DNA from: Paraplanobispora takensis
Lineage (GTDB): Bacteria > Actinomycetota > Actinomycetes > Streptosporangiales > Streptosporangiaceae
Length of the DNA stretch: 57,582 nt
Reading direction: 5' to 3'
NCBI RefSeq assembly: GCF_016863195.1
Contig: NZ_BOOK01000061.1
Location: 1 to 57,582 of the forward strand
Below the pieces are notes generated by a model. The model searched no databases, was not told where the DNA came from, and saw nothing but the letters and a program-made list of their open reading frames with translations. Every line of letters begins with the position of its first letter. Within the stretch, counting starts at the first letter, position 1. This document shows, piece by piece, positions 7,389 to 16,247 of the stretch. The position numbers and the translations under genes were made by a program.

Positions 7389-8999
7389 ATGAAGAAGTTG
7401 AACGACCTGAAGGTCGGTGTGCGCCTGGGCGGCGCGTTCGCAGCGGTGGGCGTGCTGTTGTGCGCGGCGGTGGGCGTGGGCGTGGCGGGCATCTCCTCCG
7501 CGAGTGACGCGGTCGAGCGGATGGACGCCGACGCCGCGGTGCGCGGGGCGGCGCTGACCGCCAAGTTCCGCACCGCCGACTTCGCCGGCTGGCAGACCGG
7601 CTACGCCCTTGACGCCCTGCGCGGCGTGCCTGGCGCCACCGACGACGGCACCGGCCAGCGCAAGAGCTTCCTGGAGTCCACCGCGGCCTTCCGCCAGGAC
7701 CTGGACAAGCTTGAGGGCATGGAGCTGACCCCCTCCCAGCGGGAGGACCTGCGGACGGCCGAGGAGGCGTTCGAGGAGTTCATGCGCGTCGACGGCCAGA
7801 TCATCGCCGCCTACCGCGAGGGCACGCCCGCCCAGCTCGCGAAGGCGGGCGAACTGGTCTCGGGTGAGGCGCTGGAGCACTTCGCCAAGGCCGCCGGGGC
7901 CGTCGACGAGCTGGCCAGCGAGTCCGTCGGCATCCTCACCGCGACGGCCGCCGACGCGCGCACCTCCGGCAGCGGTTCCCTGCGCGTGATGCTGGGCGCC
8001 GGCGCGCTGTGCCTGCTGCTGGCCGCCGCCCTGGCGCTGCTGGTCACCCGGACCATCACCCGGCCGCTGAGCGCGACCGTGGGGATCCTGCGCAGGGTCG
8101 CAGGCAAGGACCTGACCGTGCGCGTCGACACCTCCCGCCGTGACGAGCTGGGCGACATGGCCCGCGCCCTGGACGAGACCCTGCAGGTGCTGCGCGAGTC
8201 CTTCTCCAGGATCAGCCGGCAGAGCACGACGCTGTCCGAGGCCTCCCAGGAGCTGACCGCCGTCTCCGGGCAGATGGACACCGCCGCCTCCCGCACCTCC
8301 GCGCGCTCCGGCCAGGTCGCCGCCACCGCCGAGCAGGTCTCGGCCAACGTGCAGACGATCGCCGCGGCGAGCGAGGAGATGAGCGCCTCCATCTCGGAGA
8401 TCTCCAGCAGCGTCAGCCAGGCCGCCCGGGTGGCCGACGCCGGCGTCGGGGCCGTGCGCGGCGCCGGCGAGACCGTGGCCAAGCTGGGCACCTCCAGCGC
8501 GGAGATCGGCAGTGTGATCAAGACCATCACCTCGATCGCCGAGCAGACCAACCTGCTGGCGCTGAACGCCACCATCGAGGCCGCCCGCGCGGGCGAGCAG
8601 GGCAAGGGCTTCGCAGTCGTCGCGGGCGAGGTCAAGGACCTGGCCCAGGAGACGGCCCGGGCCACCGAGGACATCGCCCGGCGGGTGGAGGCCATCCAGG
8701 CCGACACCGACGCGGCCATCGCGGCCATCGCCGGCATCAGCGAGGTCATCACGACCGTCAGCGAGCACTCCACCACCATCGCCGCCGCCGTCGAGGAGCA
8801 GAGCGCCACCTCCGGGGAGATGAGCCGCAACATCTCCGAGGCCGCCGTCGGCGCCGGTGAGATCGCGATGGGCATCACCGAGGTCGCCTCCGAGTCGGAG
8901 AACACCACCTCGGGGGCCGCCGAGTCCCGCCGCACCGCCGACGAGCTCGGCCGGCTGGCCACCGAACTGCACGGCGTCGTCGCCCAGTTCACCGTCTGA
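7389..8999 (+). CDS. methyl-accepting chemotaxis protein
   Basis: 536 aa. Transmembrane helix 1 (about 10-35), an extracellular helical sensor (about 36-195), transmembrane helix 2 (about 199-221), a HAMP domain (about 222-275) and a long cytoplasmic coiled coil. The conserved receptor tip is [31 protein letters not shown], seen in two parts. It would signal to CheA/CheW, absent here. Such receptors occur both in zoospore-forming actinomycetes and in non-motile ones. A second receptor begins at 56913. The stop codon lies at the start of a 9-bp tandem array. Confidence 0.92.
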   Translation: MKKLNDLKVGVRLGGAFAAVGVLLCAAVGVGVAGISSASDAVERMDADAAVRGAALTAKFRTADFAGWQTGYALDALRGVPGATDDGTGQRKSFLESTAAFRQDLDKLEGMELTPSQREDLRTAEEAFEEFMRVDGQIIAAYREGTPAQLAKAGELVSGEALEHFAKAAGAVDELASESVGILTATAADARTSGSGSLRVMLGAGALCLLLAAALALLVTRTITRPLSATVGILRRVAGKDLTVRVDTSRRDELGDMARALDETLQVLRESFSRISRQSTTLSEASQELTAVSGQMDTAASRTSARSGQVAATAEQVSANVQTIAAASEEMSASISEISSSVSQAARVADAGVGAVRGAGETVAKLGTSSAEIGSVIKTITSIAEQTNLLALNATIEAARAGEQGKGFAVVAGEVKDLAQETARATEDIARRVEAIQADTDAAIAAIAGISEVITTVSEHSTTIAAAVEEQSATSGEMSRNISEAAVGAGEIAMGITEVASESENTTSGAAESRRTADELGRLATELHGVVAQFTV

Positions 9000-9105
9000 G
9001 CCGCCGGAGCCGCCGGAGCCGTCAGAAGCGTCAGAGCTGCCCGAGCCGTCCGAACTGCCCGAGCCGTCTGAACTGCCCGAGCCGTCCGAACCGTCAGAAC
9101 CGGGA
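8998..9105. repeat. 9-bp degenerate tandem repeat starting in a stop codon
   Basis: Twelve consecutive 9-mers of the form GARCYGYCN begin inside the chemoreceptor's TGA. The middle part forms an 18-bp higher-order unit (9034-9051, 9052-9069, 9070-9087). A looser CAGACCGGG repeat continues to about 9185. The array is not CRISPR-like: there are no unique spacers. Confidence 0.85.
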
Positions 9106-9174
9106 GCCGCGTCCGCCACGGCGGGCGCGGCTCCGGGCCGGGACTGCCGGACCGGGCCTGTCAGACCGGGGCTG

Positions 9175-9945
9175 TCAGACCGGGCCTGTGACCGGGGACA
9201 GGCGGGAGCCGGGGAAGGGCGCCAGCAGGGTCTCCCGCCAGGGCCCGTCCAGGAAGTCGCGGGCCCGTCTGCCCCAGGCGAGCAGGCGCTCATCGGGCTC
9301 GACCTCGTCGTCGAGCCCGAGGGCCGCGTCCCGCGCCCGCTGCATCGCCAGATGCGAGTCGAGGGACATGCCCCAGACGGTGACGACCTCGGTGTCGCAG
9401 AACAGGACCTCGTACAGGCCGATCGGCCGGTGGCCGTGGTCGGCGAGCACGGGTGCGCGCTCCTCGCGGACCGCGTCGAGATAGTCCAGGGCGGCGCCGG
9501 GGCGCACCCGGGCGCTCTCGAAGAGATAGAACGGCGCGGCGTAGCCCTCGGCTGTGATGTCGGCCAGGGCCGGGCTGCCGCGGACCGCGCCGAGCGGGCG
9601 GGAGAAGGCGGAGAAGCGCAGATCGTCGATGTCGGACAGGAACAGCCTGTCGTCGACGCCGTCGTAGATGTTCATCATCTGCCGCCAGCCGCCGTCCCAG
9701 CCGCCGTGGCAGTCCCAGAGCGTGACCGCCCGGAACTGCGGGTGGCCCGTGATGCCGACGGCGTAGAAGGCCCCGACGAGGTCGATCTCGCGTGACCTGA
9801 TCGACAACCCCTCCGTCAGCTCCGGGCTGTCGAGGGTCTCGTCCTCCTTCTTGTAGCGGGTGAGCCAGGTCAGGTACTCCAGCGGCCTGCGCGAGTTCAT
9901 CGGCCGGAAGTCGACTTCCTCGACCAGGTAGATCCCACGCCGCAT
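9175..9945 (-). CDS. NIPSNAP-like protein
   Basis: 256 aa. The C-terminal half (ALDYLDAVREERAPVLADHGHRPIGLYEV and the following VTVWGM) looks like a NIPSNAP/dimeric alpha-beta barrel domain; the N-terminal half may be a divergent second copy. Such proteins often sit in catabolic clusters but their reaction is usually unknown. The ATG at 9945, preceded by GGAGT-like sequence, is preferred over a start at 9984 that would place the operator inside the gene. A TetR-type palindrome lies immediately upstream. Confidence 0.65.
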   Translation of the reverse strand: MRRGIYLVEEVDFRPMNSRRPLEYLTWLTRYKKEDETLDSPELTEGLSIRSREIDLVGAFYAVGITGHPQFRAVTLWDCHGGWDGGWRQMMNIYDGVDDRLFLSDIDDLRFSAFSRPLGAVRGSPALADITAEGYAAPFYLFESARVRPGAALDYLDAVREERAPVLADHGHRPIGLYEVLFCDTEVVTVWGMSLDSHLAMQRARDAALGLDDEVEPDERLLAWGRRARDFLDGPWRETLLAPFPGSRLSPVTGPV

Positions 9946-9958
9946 GGAGTCCTCCCTT

Positions 9959-9976
9959 ACCAAGCGAATGCTTGGT
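9959..9976. promoter_or_regulatory. TetR-type palindrome upstream of the NIPSNAP-like gene
   Basis: ACCAAGCGAATGCTTGGT: 7-bp perfect arms ACCAAGC/GCTTGGT with a 4-bp spacer, 14 bp upstream of the start. The half-site CCAAGC is the same as in the operators at 5496 and 5688, but the spacing differs. Confidence 0.6.
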
Positions 9977-10018
9977 CGGCACACTAGCCCAGGAGGCGCG
10001 GGCCGTACAGGCCGCCGA

Positions 10019-10291
10019 TCACGCGGCCTGCGCCGGCCCGGGCCGCGGGCCGCGTCCGGTCAGCCACTCGACCACCATGCGGTGACCCTGGCGGGCGTCC
10101 TCGAAGTGACCCCAGCTCCAGTAGCGCGGCTGGTCACGGACCCCGGTGACCCAGGTGCGGTAGGACACCCCGAGCGCCGCACCGCCGCCGGCGGCCGCCG
10201 ACCCGACTCCGTAGGTGCGGATCACGACGCGGCCGCCCGGCGCGAGAAGCTCGTCGTCGGCCACGGGATACAAGGTCATCTGGTCGAGCAT
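10019..10291 (-). CDS. small hypothetical protein
   Basis: 90 aa, soluble, with no recognised domain. An AGGGGG ribosome site precedes the ATG at 10291. The C-terminus is Pro/Gly/Arg-rich. It lies between the NIPSNAP-like gene and the DUF397 gene and has its own upstream gap of about 110 bp. Normal actinobacterial codon use supports a real gene; function unknown. Confidence 0.55.
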   Translation of the reverse strand: MLDQMTLYPVADDELLAPGGRVVIRTYGVGSAAAGGGAALGVSYRTWVTGVRDQPRYWSWGHFEDARQGHRMVVEWLTGRGPRPGPAQAA

Positions 10292-10393
10292 GGTTCGATC
10301 CCCCTCTTTCGGTATGGGTCGAACTCTGCCCGCCTGTCCCCCGCTCCCCGTTACACGACCGGCGCGTGCAGGTTAACCACACGCGCCGGAGGT

Positions 10394-10413
10394 AAAAAAC
10401 GGCGTTACGCCGT
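10394..10413 (-). terminator. intrinsic terminator containing the DUF397 stop codon
   Basis: On the minus strand ACGGCG-TAA-CGCCGT is followed by TTTTT. The hairpin loop is the TAA stop codon of the DUF397 gene, so termination signal and gene end coincide. Confidence 0.8.
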
Positions 10414-10641
10414 CAGGCTGTCGAACTCCCCGTCCTTGACCCCGAGCACCAGCGCGCGGATCTCGTCGCGGGTGTAGATCAGGGCCGGGCCGTCGGGGAA
10501 CCGGGAGTTGCGGACCGCCACGCTGCCGTCCGGCAGTTCGGCGAGCTCGACGCAGTTGCCCGTCGAGTTGCTGTAGCGGCTCTTTCGCCAGTCGGCCCCG
10601 GCCAGGTCCGTGGCGGGCATGCCGTTATAGGTCTGCTCCAT
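10405..10641 (-). CDS. DUF397 domain protein
   Basis: 78 aa. The hallmark W-R-K-S-x-Y-S (residues 18-24), NCVELA and VAVRNS, and a C-terminal helix that typically ends these proteins, define DUF397. Such proteins are encoded beside XRE/DUF5753 regulators in actinomycetes and are thought to form a partner pair acting in development or antibiotic control (Scr1/Scr2-type). The ATG directly follows the TAA of the regulator (TAAATG), so the two are co-translated. Confidence 0.9.
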   Translation of the reverse strand: MEQTYNGMPATDLAGADWRKSRYSNSTGNCVELAELPDGSVAVRNSRFPDGPALIYTRDEIRALVLGVKDGEFDSLTA

Positions 10642-11508
10642 TTAGATCTCTCTGAGAAGGGCGCCGAGTAACTCGGTGGTCCCTCCGGGTGTCGTGCTCT
10701 CCACGCACAACTGCTCCATGGCCGTGAGGTATGGATCGATGTCCTCACGTTTGTCCAGGTAGAGGGCCCCCCAGAGCTGCTCGACGTAAACGACGTCCGA
10801 CAGGTCGGACTCCGGAAATCTGAGGATGCTGAACGCGCCACCCTCGGCCGCATGCATGCCGAACTTGAACGGCATCACCTGGAGAGTGATGTTGGGCAGA
10901 GCGGAGGCCTCCAGCAGGTGCTGGATCTGCTCCCGCATGATGTCCCTGCCCCCGATCGGCCGTCTCAGTGCCGCCTCGTCGATGACCGCCCACAGTCGCT
11001 GGCCGTCCTTCTTCGTCAGGCGGTCCTGCCGTTGCATGCGCATATGCACACGGCGCTCGATCTCCGCGTCGGGCACGTCCGGGTAGCCGAGCCGGATCAC
11101 GGTGCGCGCGTAGGAGAACGTCTGGAGCAGGCCAGGGACGAACTGCACCTCATAGGTGCGGATCAAGTTCGCCGCCTCCTCCAGCCCCACGTAGGTGGCG
11201 AACCAGTTCGGCAGGAGATCGCCGTACTTGTGCCACCAGCCCGGGGTGTTCGCCTCGCGGACCATCTCCAGCAGGCTGCGCCGTTCCGCGTTGTCGAGCA
11301 CGCCATACAGGGTGAGCAGGTCCTCCACGTCCCGCGTCTTGAAACCCACACGGCCCAGTTCCATCCGGCTGATCTTGGACTCGGAGGCCCGGATGTGGAA
11401 TCCGGCGACCTCTCTGGTGAGCCCCTTCTCCTCACGCAGGCGGCGAAGACTCGCGCCGAGCATGATGCGCCGGACGGTGGAACCGGTACCCGGAGGGTCC
11501 ATGGACAC
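10642..11508 (-). CDS. XRE-family regulator with DUF5753 domain
   Basis: 288 aa. An N-terminal helix-turn-helix (about 16-70, LGASLRRLREEKGLTREVAG then SKISRMELGR) is followed by a DUF5753 sensor domain (about 100-285, with VQFVPGLLQTFSYAR). The GTG at 11508 has AAGGAG six bases upstream; an ATG two codons later is less well spaced. It partners the adjacent DUF397 protein and is divergent from an RsbW-like ATPase, the standard arrangement of these actinobacterial regulatory modules. Confidence 0.92.
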   Translation of the reverse strand: MSMDPPGTGSTVRRIMLGASLRRLREEKGLTREVAGFHIRASESKISRMELGRVGFKTRDVEDLLTLYGVLDNAERRSLLEMVREANTPGWWHKYGDLLPNWFATYVGLEEAANLIRTYEVQFVPGLLQTFSYARTVIRLGYPDVPDAEIERRVHMRMQRQDRLTKKDGQRLWAVIDEAALRRPIGGRDIMREQIQHLLEASALPNITLQVMPFKFGMHAAEGGAFSILRFPESDLSDVVYVEQLWGALYLDKREDIDPYLTAMEQLCVESTTPGGTTELLGALLREI

Positions 11509-11535
11509 GTGGTGCTCCTTGCTCGCTTCCTGATC

Positions 11536-11567
11536 GACAGTCTGTCACTTCACAACCGGAAATTTCC
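11536..11567. promoter_or_regulatory. two palindromes in the divergent XRE/ATPase promoter region
   Basis: GACAG-T-CTGTC (11536-11546) and GGAAATTTCC (11558-11567) sit 28-59 bp upstream of the XRE start. Either could be an autoregulatory site; no consensus is known to me. Confidence 0.35.
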
Positions 11568-11638
11568 CGGCTAAGGACAAGATCCCCTTTCCTCCGAGTG
11601 AGCGAATCCAGGGGTACCGTAGCGCCTGCACGGACCCG

Positions 11639-11650
11639 ATGCACGTGCAT
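11639..11650. promoter_or_regulatory. ATGCACGTGCAT palindrome, copy 1
   Basis: A perfect 12-bp palindrome 19 bp upstream of the ATPase start chosen here. The identical sequence recurs at 35211-35222 upstream of the xyloglucanase. Confidence 0.45.
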
Positions 11651-11668
11651 TCGCTCTTGCACCTGCAC

Positions 11669-12205
11669 ATGAGTTTGTCTCATGATGATCCCGTGCAGTC
11701 CGCCCAAACCGCGCCCCCACGCCCCGCGTGGACGGCGCTCGACTGGTGGCCCCCCGTCGGCTGGTGGCCTGACGCCGCCCGGGACCTGCTGCCGGGAACC
11801 GTGTCGTCCCCAGCCAGCGCCACGTTCGTCCTCCCCCCGCACACCGAGTCCGTGCACTCCGCGCGCAGCTTCGCGCTCGGGACGCTGACCGGCTGGCGAC
11901 TCGACGAACTGAGCGAGAACATGGAGCTGGTCGTCTCCGAGCTGGCCACCAACGCCATCAGGCACGGCCTCCGGCTGGCCCGCTCGCACGTCGGAGAACC
12001 GGTCCGGCTCTCCCTGATCCGCCGGGGCACCCTGGTGACGTGCGCGCTCAACGACCCCGGCGCCGGATCCCCCACCCTCCGCGACCCCTCACCCATGGAG
12101 GTCGGCGGGCTGGGACTGCACATCGTCGAATCGCTCAGCGCCCGCTGGGGCTGGGCGCCGCTGGCCCCGTACGGCAAAATCGTCTGGGCCGTCCTGCGGC
12201 CCTGA
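11669..12205 (+). CDS. RsbW-like ATP-binding protein (anti-sigma-type HATPase)
   Basis: 178 aa. A disordered Trp/Pro-rich N-terminus precedes a single GHKL ATPase domain: N-box ELVVSELATNAIRHG, NDPG (D-x-G box), and GGLGLHIVESL. Stand-alone domains of this kind act as anti-sigma factor/serine kinases or related switches, and accompany XRE-DUF397 pairs. The start is uncertain: an ATG at 11639 lies inside a palindrome, so the ATG at 11669 is preferred; a GTG at 11693 is also possible. Confidence 0.85.
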   Translation: MSLSHDDPVQSAQTAPPRPAWTALDWWPPVGWWPDAARDLLPGTVSSPASATFVLPPHTESVHSARSFALGTLTGWRLDELSENMELVVSELATNAIRHGLRLARSHVGEPVRLSLIRRGTLVTCALNDPGAGSPTLRDPSPMEVGGLGLHIVESLSARWGWAPLAPYGKIVWAVLRP

Positions 12206-12586
12206 ACCCGCACGGGCCGCCCCGCGGGTCCCGCACCCCCACTCTCACCGAGAGATCCGAGCCATCCCGAGAAGGCGCCGCCTCTTCCCCTCAACTGGCG
12301 CCCGCCGGCCCCGGCCCCGACGCTCCCCCCGCCGTCGGGCCGGGGCCGGTCACACCACGTGACGGGTTCCGGTCCTCCCACGGAATCCGGCGCATTCCGC
12401 GCGGTGCCTGACCCGGGCATCCCCTCTGCATTACCTTTGAGGTCTGCGACCCCTCCGCTCCCTGAAGAGAGCGGCTTCCCGCCCGTCCTCGGCCGAGGCG
12501 GGCGGCGGCCACATCCCGACCGTCCCGAAGAGAAGACCACACAGGGAGACGACTTCCCCGCGCACCATTCCTAAGAGAGCTGCGAG
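12206..12586. other. intergenic gap with a strong hairpin
   Basis: The stretch after the ATPase is C-rich with no convincing gene. It contains the hairpin at 12305-12349 and presumably the promoter of the helicase-like gene. Confidence 0.6.
12305..12349 (+). terminator. long GC hairpin, probable terminator
   Basis: CCGGCCCCGGCCCCGACG pairs with CGTCGGGCCGGGGCCGG over 17 bp with one bulged base and a 10-nt loop, 100 bp after the ATPase stop codon. Confidence 0.5.
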
Positions 12587-14983
12587 ATGGACGATCACCT
12601 GCTCGGCTGGTTGAAAACCCTCGACGAAGAACGGCTCGCCCGAGTTCTGGCCAACAGACTGGACGCCATCGCCCCACCGTGGCCGCGCCGCATGGACACC
12701 CTGGCGCAGCGACTGGGCAACGGTTTCGCCGTGATGGAGGTCCTGCGCGGCCTGCCGCTGCCGGCCCTGGAGATCGCGGAGGCCGCGCTGGCCCTGGGAG
12801 ACCGGGTCGACGCGCAGGCCCTGGCGGCCTTCTTCGGCGTGCCGGAGGCCGAGGTGGCCCCCTGGCTGGAAGTGCTGTTCGAGCACGCGCTGGCCTGGCC
12901 GGACAGCGAGGGGAACGTCCACGTCGTCGCCGCGCTCGGCCGCTGGTGGACGGCTCCCTGCGGACTGGGCGAACCGCTGGCCCACTATCTGAACTCCTGG
13001 ACGACCAGCGCCGACGCCCTGCGCACGCTGGCGGGCTCGCTCGGCCTGCCGCCGGGACCCAAGCGGCGCATGGTCGCCGGGATCTGCGAGATCCTGTCCG
13101 ACCCCGCCCGGACGGCCGCCCTTCTGGAGCGGGCCCCGGCCGGCGCAGGGCGGCTGCTGGAGGACTTCACCTGGGACGGCCCGGTCCGCGACGTCGACGG
13201 CGGCCGGTTCGTCGTGCCGGGCACGCCGGAGAAGTGGGCCGCCGACCACGGCCTGATCTTCCGGCCCAGCTGGAACGTGGCCGAGATGCCCCGCGAGGTC
13301 GCGCTCGCGCTGCGCGGCCCCGGCTACCGCCCGCCCTTCAGCCCCGTCCCGCCCGACCTGGCCACCCTCCCGGTGGACCCCGAGAGCGTGGACCACCTGA
13401 TGACGCTGGCCGCCCCGCACGTGGTCGAGCGCTGCGCCGCGATGCTCGACAACACCTCCAAGGCCCCGCTCCCGCTGCTGAAGGCCGGCGGGGTGGGAGT
13501 GCGCGAAGTGCGGCGGGTGGCCAGGGAGACCGGCTGCGACGAGGACGAGACCCGGTTGCTGCTGGAGGTCTGCGCGGTGGCCCGGCTGCTGGCCTGGGAC
13601 GAGCAGGCCGGCGGCCTGGTGCCCACCGACCGGTTCGACCGCTGGCGGCTGGACGACGCCGCGGCCCGGCTCCGGGTCCTGCTGGCGGCCTGGTGGCGGA
13701 TGGAGCGCTCGTCGCTGCGCAGGACCGGCGGCAAGTACGGCACGGTGCTGGGCGACGACCCCGCCGGGACCGCGGTGGCCCGGGTGCGCCGCGCGGTGCT
13801 CGGCGTGCTGGCCCGGCTCCCGGCCAGCACGGCCTGCGCCGACCGCGCCGGACTGGTCCGCCTGGCCCACTGGCACGCCCCGCTGCTGGACCGGGCGCTG
13901 CTGGCCGAGTGCGCGCCGGCGGTGCTGGAGGAGGCCCGGCTGCTGGGCCTGGTGGCCCATGAGGCGATCACCGACCTGGGCCGCGCGCTGGCCGCCCTGG
14001 AGGCCGAGGCCGGCGACGAGAGCGACGACTCCTCCCCGCTCGTCGAGCACGACCCCGCCCTGATCGAGTGCTCGACCCGGGCCCTGGCGAGCGTACGGCG
14101 CAGCGCCCTGTTCGGCGCCGACCTGACCGCGGTGGTGACCGGCCCGCCCTCGGCGGAGCTGGCCGAGCTGCTGGATCGGGCCGCCGACCGCGAGTCGCGC
14201 GGCTCGGCCTCGGTCTGGCGCTTCAGCCCGGCGAGCGTGCGCGCCGCCCTGGATTCGGGCTACACCGCCGACGCCCTGCTGGCCGACCTGGCGGAGGTCG
14301 GCACGATCCCGCAGCCCCTGGACTATCTGGTGCACGACGTGGCCAGGCGGCACGGCGAGGTCACGGTCAGCACGGTCGCCTGCATCGTGCAGGCCTCCGA
14401 CCCGGCGCTGCTGGCCGAGATCGCCACGCACCGGCGGCTGAGCCGGCTGGGCCTGCGGCTGCTCGCGCCGACCGTGCTGGCCAGCGCGATGCCCGCCGGA
14501 AAGACCCTCGCCGCGCTGCGCGAGAACGGCTACGCCCCGGTGCAGGTCCAGGACACCGGCGAGGTCACCGTCCGCCGCGCCCGCGTCGAGGAGCCTGCGG
14601 GCGGCCGGCTGATCCTGCTGCCCGGCGGGCAGGTGGCCGAGCTGGACCCGCCCGCCCACGTGCTGGTGGAGCCGCCGCCCGACCCCCGCGAGCACGCCCG
14701 GCGGCTGTTCACCGCCGGGGGCGCGGGCCCGCAGTCCACCGGGCGCACCTGGGCCGTGATCGGCCGGATGGCCCCCCGGCTGCCCACCGCCCAGCAGTCC
14801 CTGCTCGGCTTCGTGGTCGACCGGGGCGTCCGGGCCGGCATCACCCTGGCCGACGGCCTGACCGCCACCATCAGCCACGGCGAGCTGCGCAGCGGCGTGC
14901 TCGACGCCTGGTGCGAGGAGGCCGGCGACTATCTGGAGTTCCCGCTGGCCGACATCGTGGAGGTCCGCGGCGCCTACGCCTGA
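12587..14983 (+). CDS. helicase-associated (helicase C-terminal/XPB-like) domain protein
   Basis: 798 aa, soluble and leucine-rich. The segment around residues 540-660 (WRFSPASVRAALDSG, then VGTIPQPLDYLVHDVARRHG and GLRLLAPTVLASA) matches what is annotated in actinobacteria as the helicase C-terminal/XPB-Ssl2-like domain. I see no Walker A or DEAD box, so despite the name it is unlikely to be an active helicase alone. The family is widespread in high-GC actinobacteria and its role is unclear. The ribosome site is weak (AGAGAGC). Confidence 0.75.
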   Translation: MDDHLLGWLKTLDEERLARVLANRLDAIAPPWPRRMDTLAQRLGNGFAVMEVLRGLPLPALEIAEAALALGDRVDAQALAAFFGVPEAEVAPWLEVLFEHALAWPDSEGNVHVVAALGRWWTAPCGLGEPLAHYLNSWTTSADALRTLAGSLGLPPGPKRRMVAGICEILSDPARTAALLERAPAGAGRLLEDFTWDGPVRDVDGGRFVVPGTPEKWAADHGLIFRPSWNVAEMPREVALALRGPGYRPPFSPVPPDLATLPVDPESVDHLMTLAAPHVVERCAAMLDNTSKAPLPLLKAGGVGVREVRRVARETGCDEDETRLLLEVCAVARLLAWDEQAGGLVPTDRFDRWRLDDAAARLRVLLAAWWRMERSSLRRTGGKYGTVLGDDPAGTAVARVRRAVLGVLARLPASTACADRAGLVRLAHWHAPLLDRALLAECAPAVLEEARLLGLVAHEAITDLGRALAALEAEAGDESDDSSPLVEHDPALIECSTRALASVRRSALFGADLTAVVTGPPSAELAELLDRAADRESRGSASVWRFSPASVRAALDSGYTADALLADLAEVGTIPQPLDYLVHDVARRHGEVTVSTVACIVQASDPALLAEIATHRRLSRLGLRLLAPTVLASAMPAGKTLAALRENGYAPVQVQDTGEVTVRRARVEEPAGGRLILLPGGQVAELDPPAHVLVEPPPDPREHARRLFTAGGAGPQSTGRTWAVIGRMAPRLPTAQQSLLGFVVDRGVRAGITLADGLTATISHGELRSGVLDAWCEEAGDYLEFPLADIVEVRGAYA

Positions 14984-15143
14984 CCCGCCCCCCTGAACAG
15001 CCGGATCCCCGGCGCCGCCCGCTCACGGGCCCCGTACCCGGTCACCCGCTCGCGGGCTTTCCCGCGGCGCCGATGCGGCGTGAGGTGGCGCGTGCCCTTC
15101 CGGCGCCGCCGTACGCCGAGCGGTGGCCGATGCCGTTACGGCG

Positions 15144-16166
15144 TCACAGCTTCTTCGCCTTGGCGAGGTTGGCCGAGAGCTCCTTCAGCATCTCGGCGTA
15201 GCCCTGGTAGCTGTAGCGCTGCTCGGCCCGCCAGGGGTAGACCTGCCCGGCCTTGACCGCGGGGAGCTTGGCGAAGGTCGGCTTCTTCATCATCTCCTCG
15301 ACCTTCATGGACTGCGCGCGGGCGTCGGCGAGGATCACGTCGGCCTCGTACTTGTCGGCGTTCTCCCAGCTCAGGGTCTCCCAGTAGCCGGCCTCGTCGA
15401 CCTTGTCGGGGACGACGACGTCCAGGCCCAGCTCCTTCATGTACCCCACGTCGATGTGGTCCTTGAAGTGGGCGACCCACAGCGACTCCGGACCGCCGGC
15501 CATGACCAGGATCTTCAGCTGCTTGGCCTCGGGGGTGACCAGCGCCTTGGAGGCCGCCTCGAACTCGGCCTTCGCCCCGGTCACGGCGGGGGCGTTCAGG
15601 TCGGCGCCCAGCGACGCGGCCACCTCGCCGTACTTGGCGATCAGCTCGGGGATCGACCGGCCGTACAGCTTGACGCCGAGGGTGGGCGCGGCCTGCTCGA
15701 TGGTGGCGGTGGACTTCTCCGGGACGTACCAGAGGGTGTTGCCGTTGTACATGCCGCTGACCAGCAGCTCGGGCTGGAGCGAGATGTACTTCTCGACGTT
15801 GAACTCGTCCCAGACGTTGCCGAGCGTCTCGACCTGGCCGAGGTCGACGGCGCCGATCTGGGGATCCTTGGAGCCGTCCTGCAGCTTGTGCGGGCCGAAG
15901 ACCGCGATCGGCCGCACGCCGAAGTCCCACAGCACGGCGGCGGCGCCGATCTGCGCCACGATCCGCTCGGGACGCTTGGGCAGGTCGAGCTTCTTGCCGC
16001 GGTCGTCGGTGAAGCTCCACGGACCGGCGGCCGGGGCGGAGGAGGACGCGCCGCTCCCGGCGGGGGCGGCCGTCTGCTCACCCTGTCCGCACGCGGTGAG
16101 AGTGAGCAGGGTGGCACCGAGACCGGCGGCCAGGAACCCTCGCCGGGACAGGGCGGGTAGCGACAT
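15144..16166 (-). CDS. siderophore ABC transporter substrate-binding lipoprotein
   Basis: 340 aa. The N-terminus has a twin-arginine motif SRRGFLA and a lipobox LTAC, so it is exported, probably by Tat, and lipid-anchored. Then the two-lobed periplasmic-binding fold of iron-siderophore receptors (RPERIVAQIGAAAVLWDFGVRPIAV). GGAGAAGGAA sets the ATG at 16166; a TTG at 16178 is less likely. It diverges from the permease operon and shares its iron-box region; together they form a full Fe-siderophore importer. Confidence 0.9.
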   Translation of the reverse strand: MSLPALSRRGFLAAGLGATLLTLTACGQGEQTAAPAGSGASSSAPAAGPWSFTDDRGKKLDLPKRPERIVAQIGAAAVLWDFGVRPIAVFGPHKLQDGSKDPQIGAVDLGQVETLGNVWDEFNVEKYISLQPELLVSGMYNGNTLWYVPEKSTATIEQAAPTLGVKLYGRSIPELIAKYGEVAASLGADLNAPAVTGAKAEFEAASKALVTPEAKQLKILVMAGGPESLWVAHFKDHIDVGYMKELGLDVVVPDKVDEAGYWETLSWENADKYEADVILADARAQSMKVEEMMKKPTFAKLPAVKAGQVYPWRAEQRYSYQGYAEMLKELSANLAKAKKL

Positions 16167-16175
16167 TTCCTTCTC

Positions 16176-16194
16176 CAAGGATAGGCTTACCTAA
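16176..16194 (-). promoter_or_regulatory. IdeR/DtxR-type iron box 1
   Basis: CAAGGATAGGCTTACCTAA matches TTAGGTTAGGCTAACCTAA at 15 of 19 positions and lies directly before the binding-protein gene. Iron-loaded IdeR/DmdR would repress it. Confidence 0.75.
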
Positions 16195-16205
16195 TCGATT
16201 GAGCT

Positions 16206-16224
16206 TTAGATTAGCCTTACCTAA
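16206..16224 (+). promoter_or_regulatory. IdeR/DtxR-type iron box 2
   Basis: TTAGATTAGCCTTACCTAA matches the 19-bp consensus at 16 positions and lies just upstream of the first permease gene. Centres of boxes 1 and 2 are 30 bp apart. Confidence 0.8.
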
Positions 16225-16247
16225 CCAGCTAGAGGAAAGGGGGTCGG

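Noticed and set aside
8998-9105. CRISPR-like array
   Set aside because: Units are contiguous and only 9 bp, with no spacers and no cas genes.
7263-9293. 676-codon minus-strand open frame including a Gly/Ser/Asp repeat
   Set aside because: The repeat is the translated 9-bp array; the rest is antisense to the chemoreceptor.
12359-12574. 71-codon open frame in the gap before the helicase-like gene
   Set aside because: No ribosome site, proline/charge-rich low-complexity sequence, no neighbour logic.
15130-15143. short GCCG-TTA-CGGC hairpin after the siderophore-binding protein gene
   Set aside because: Only a 4-5 bp stem; too weak to list as a terminator in this GC-rich background.
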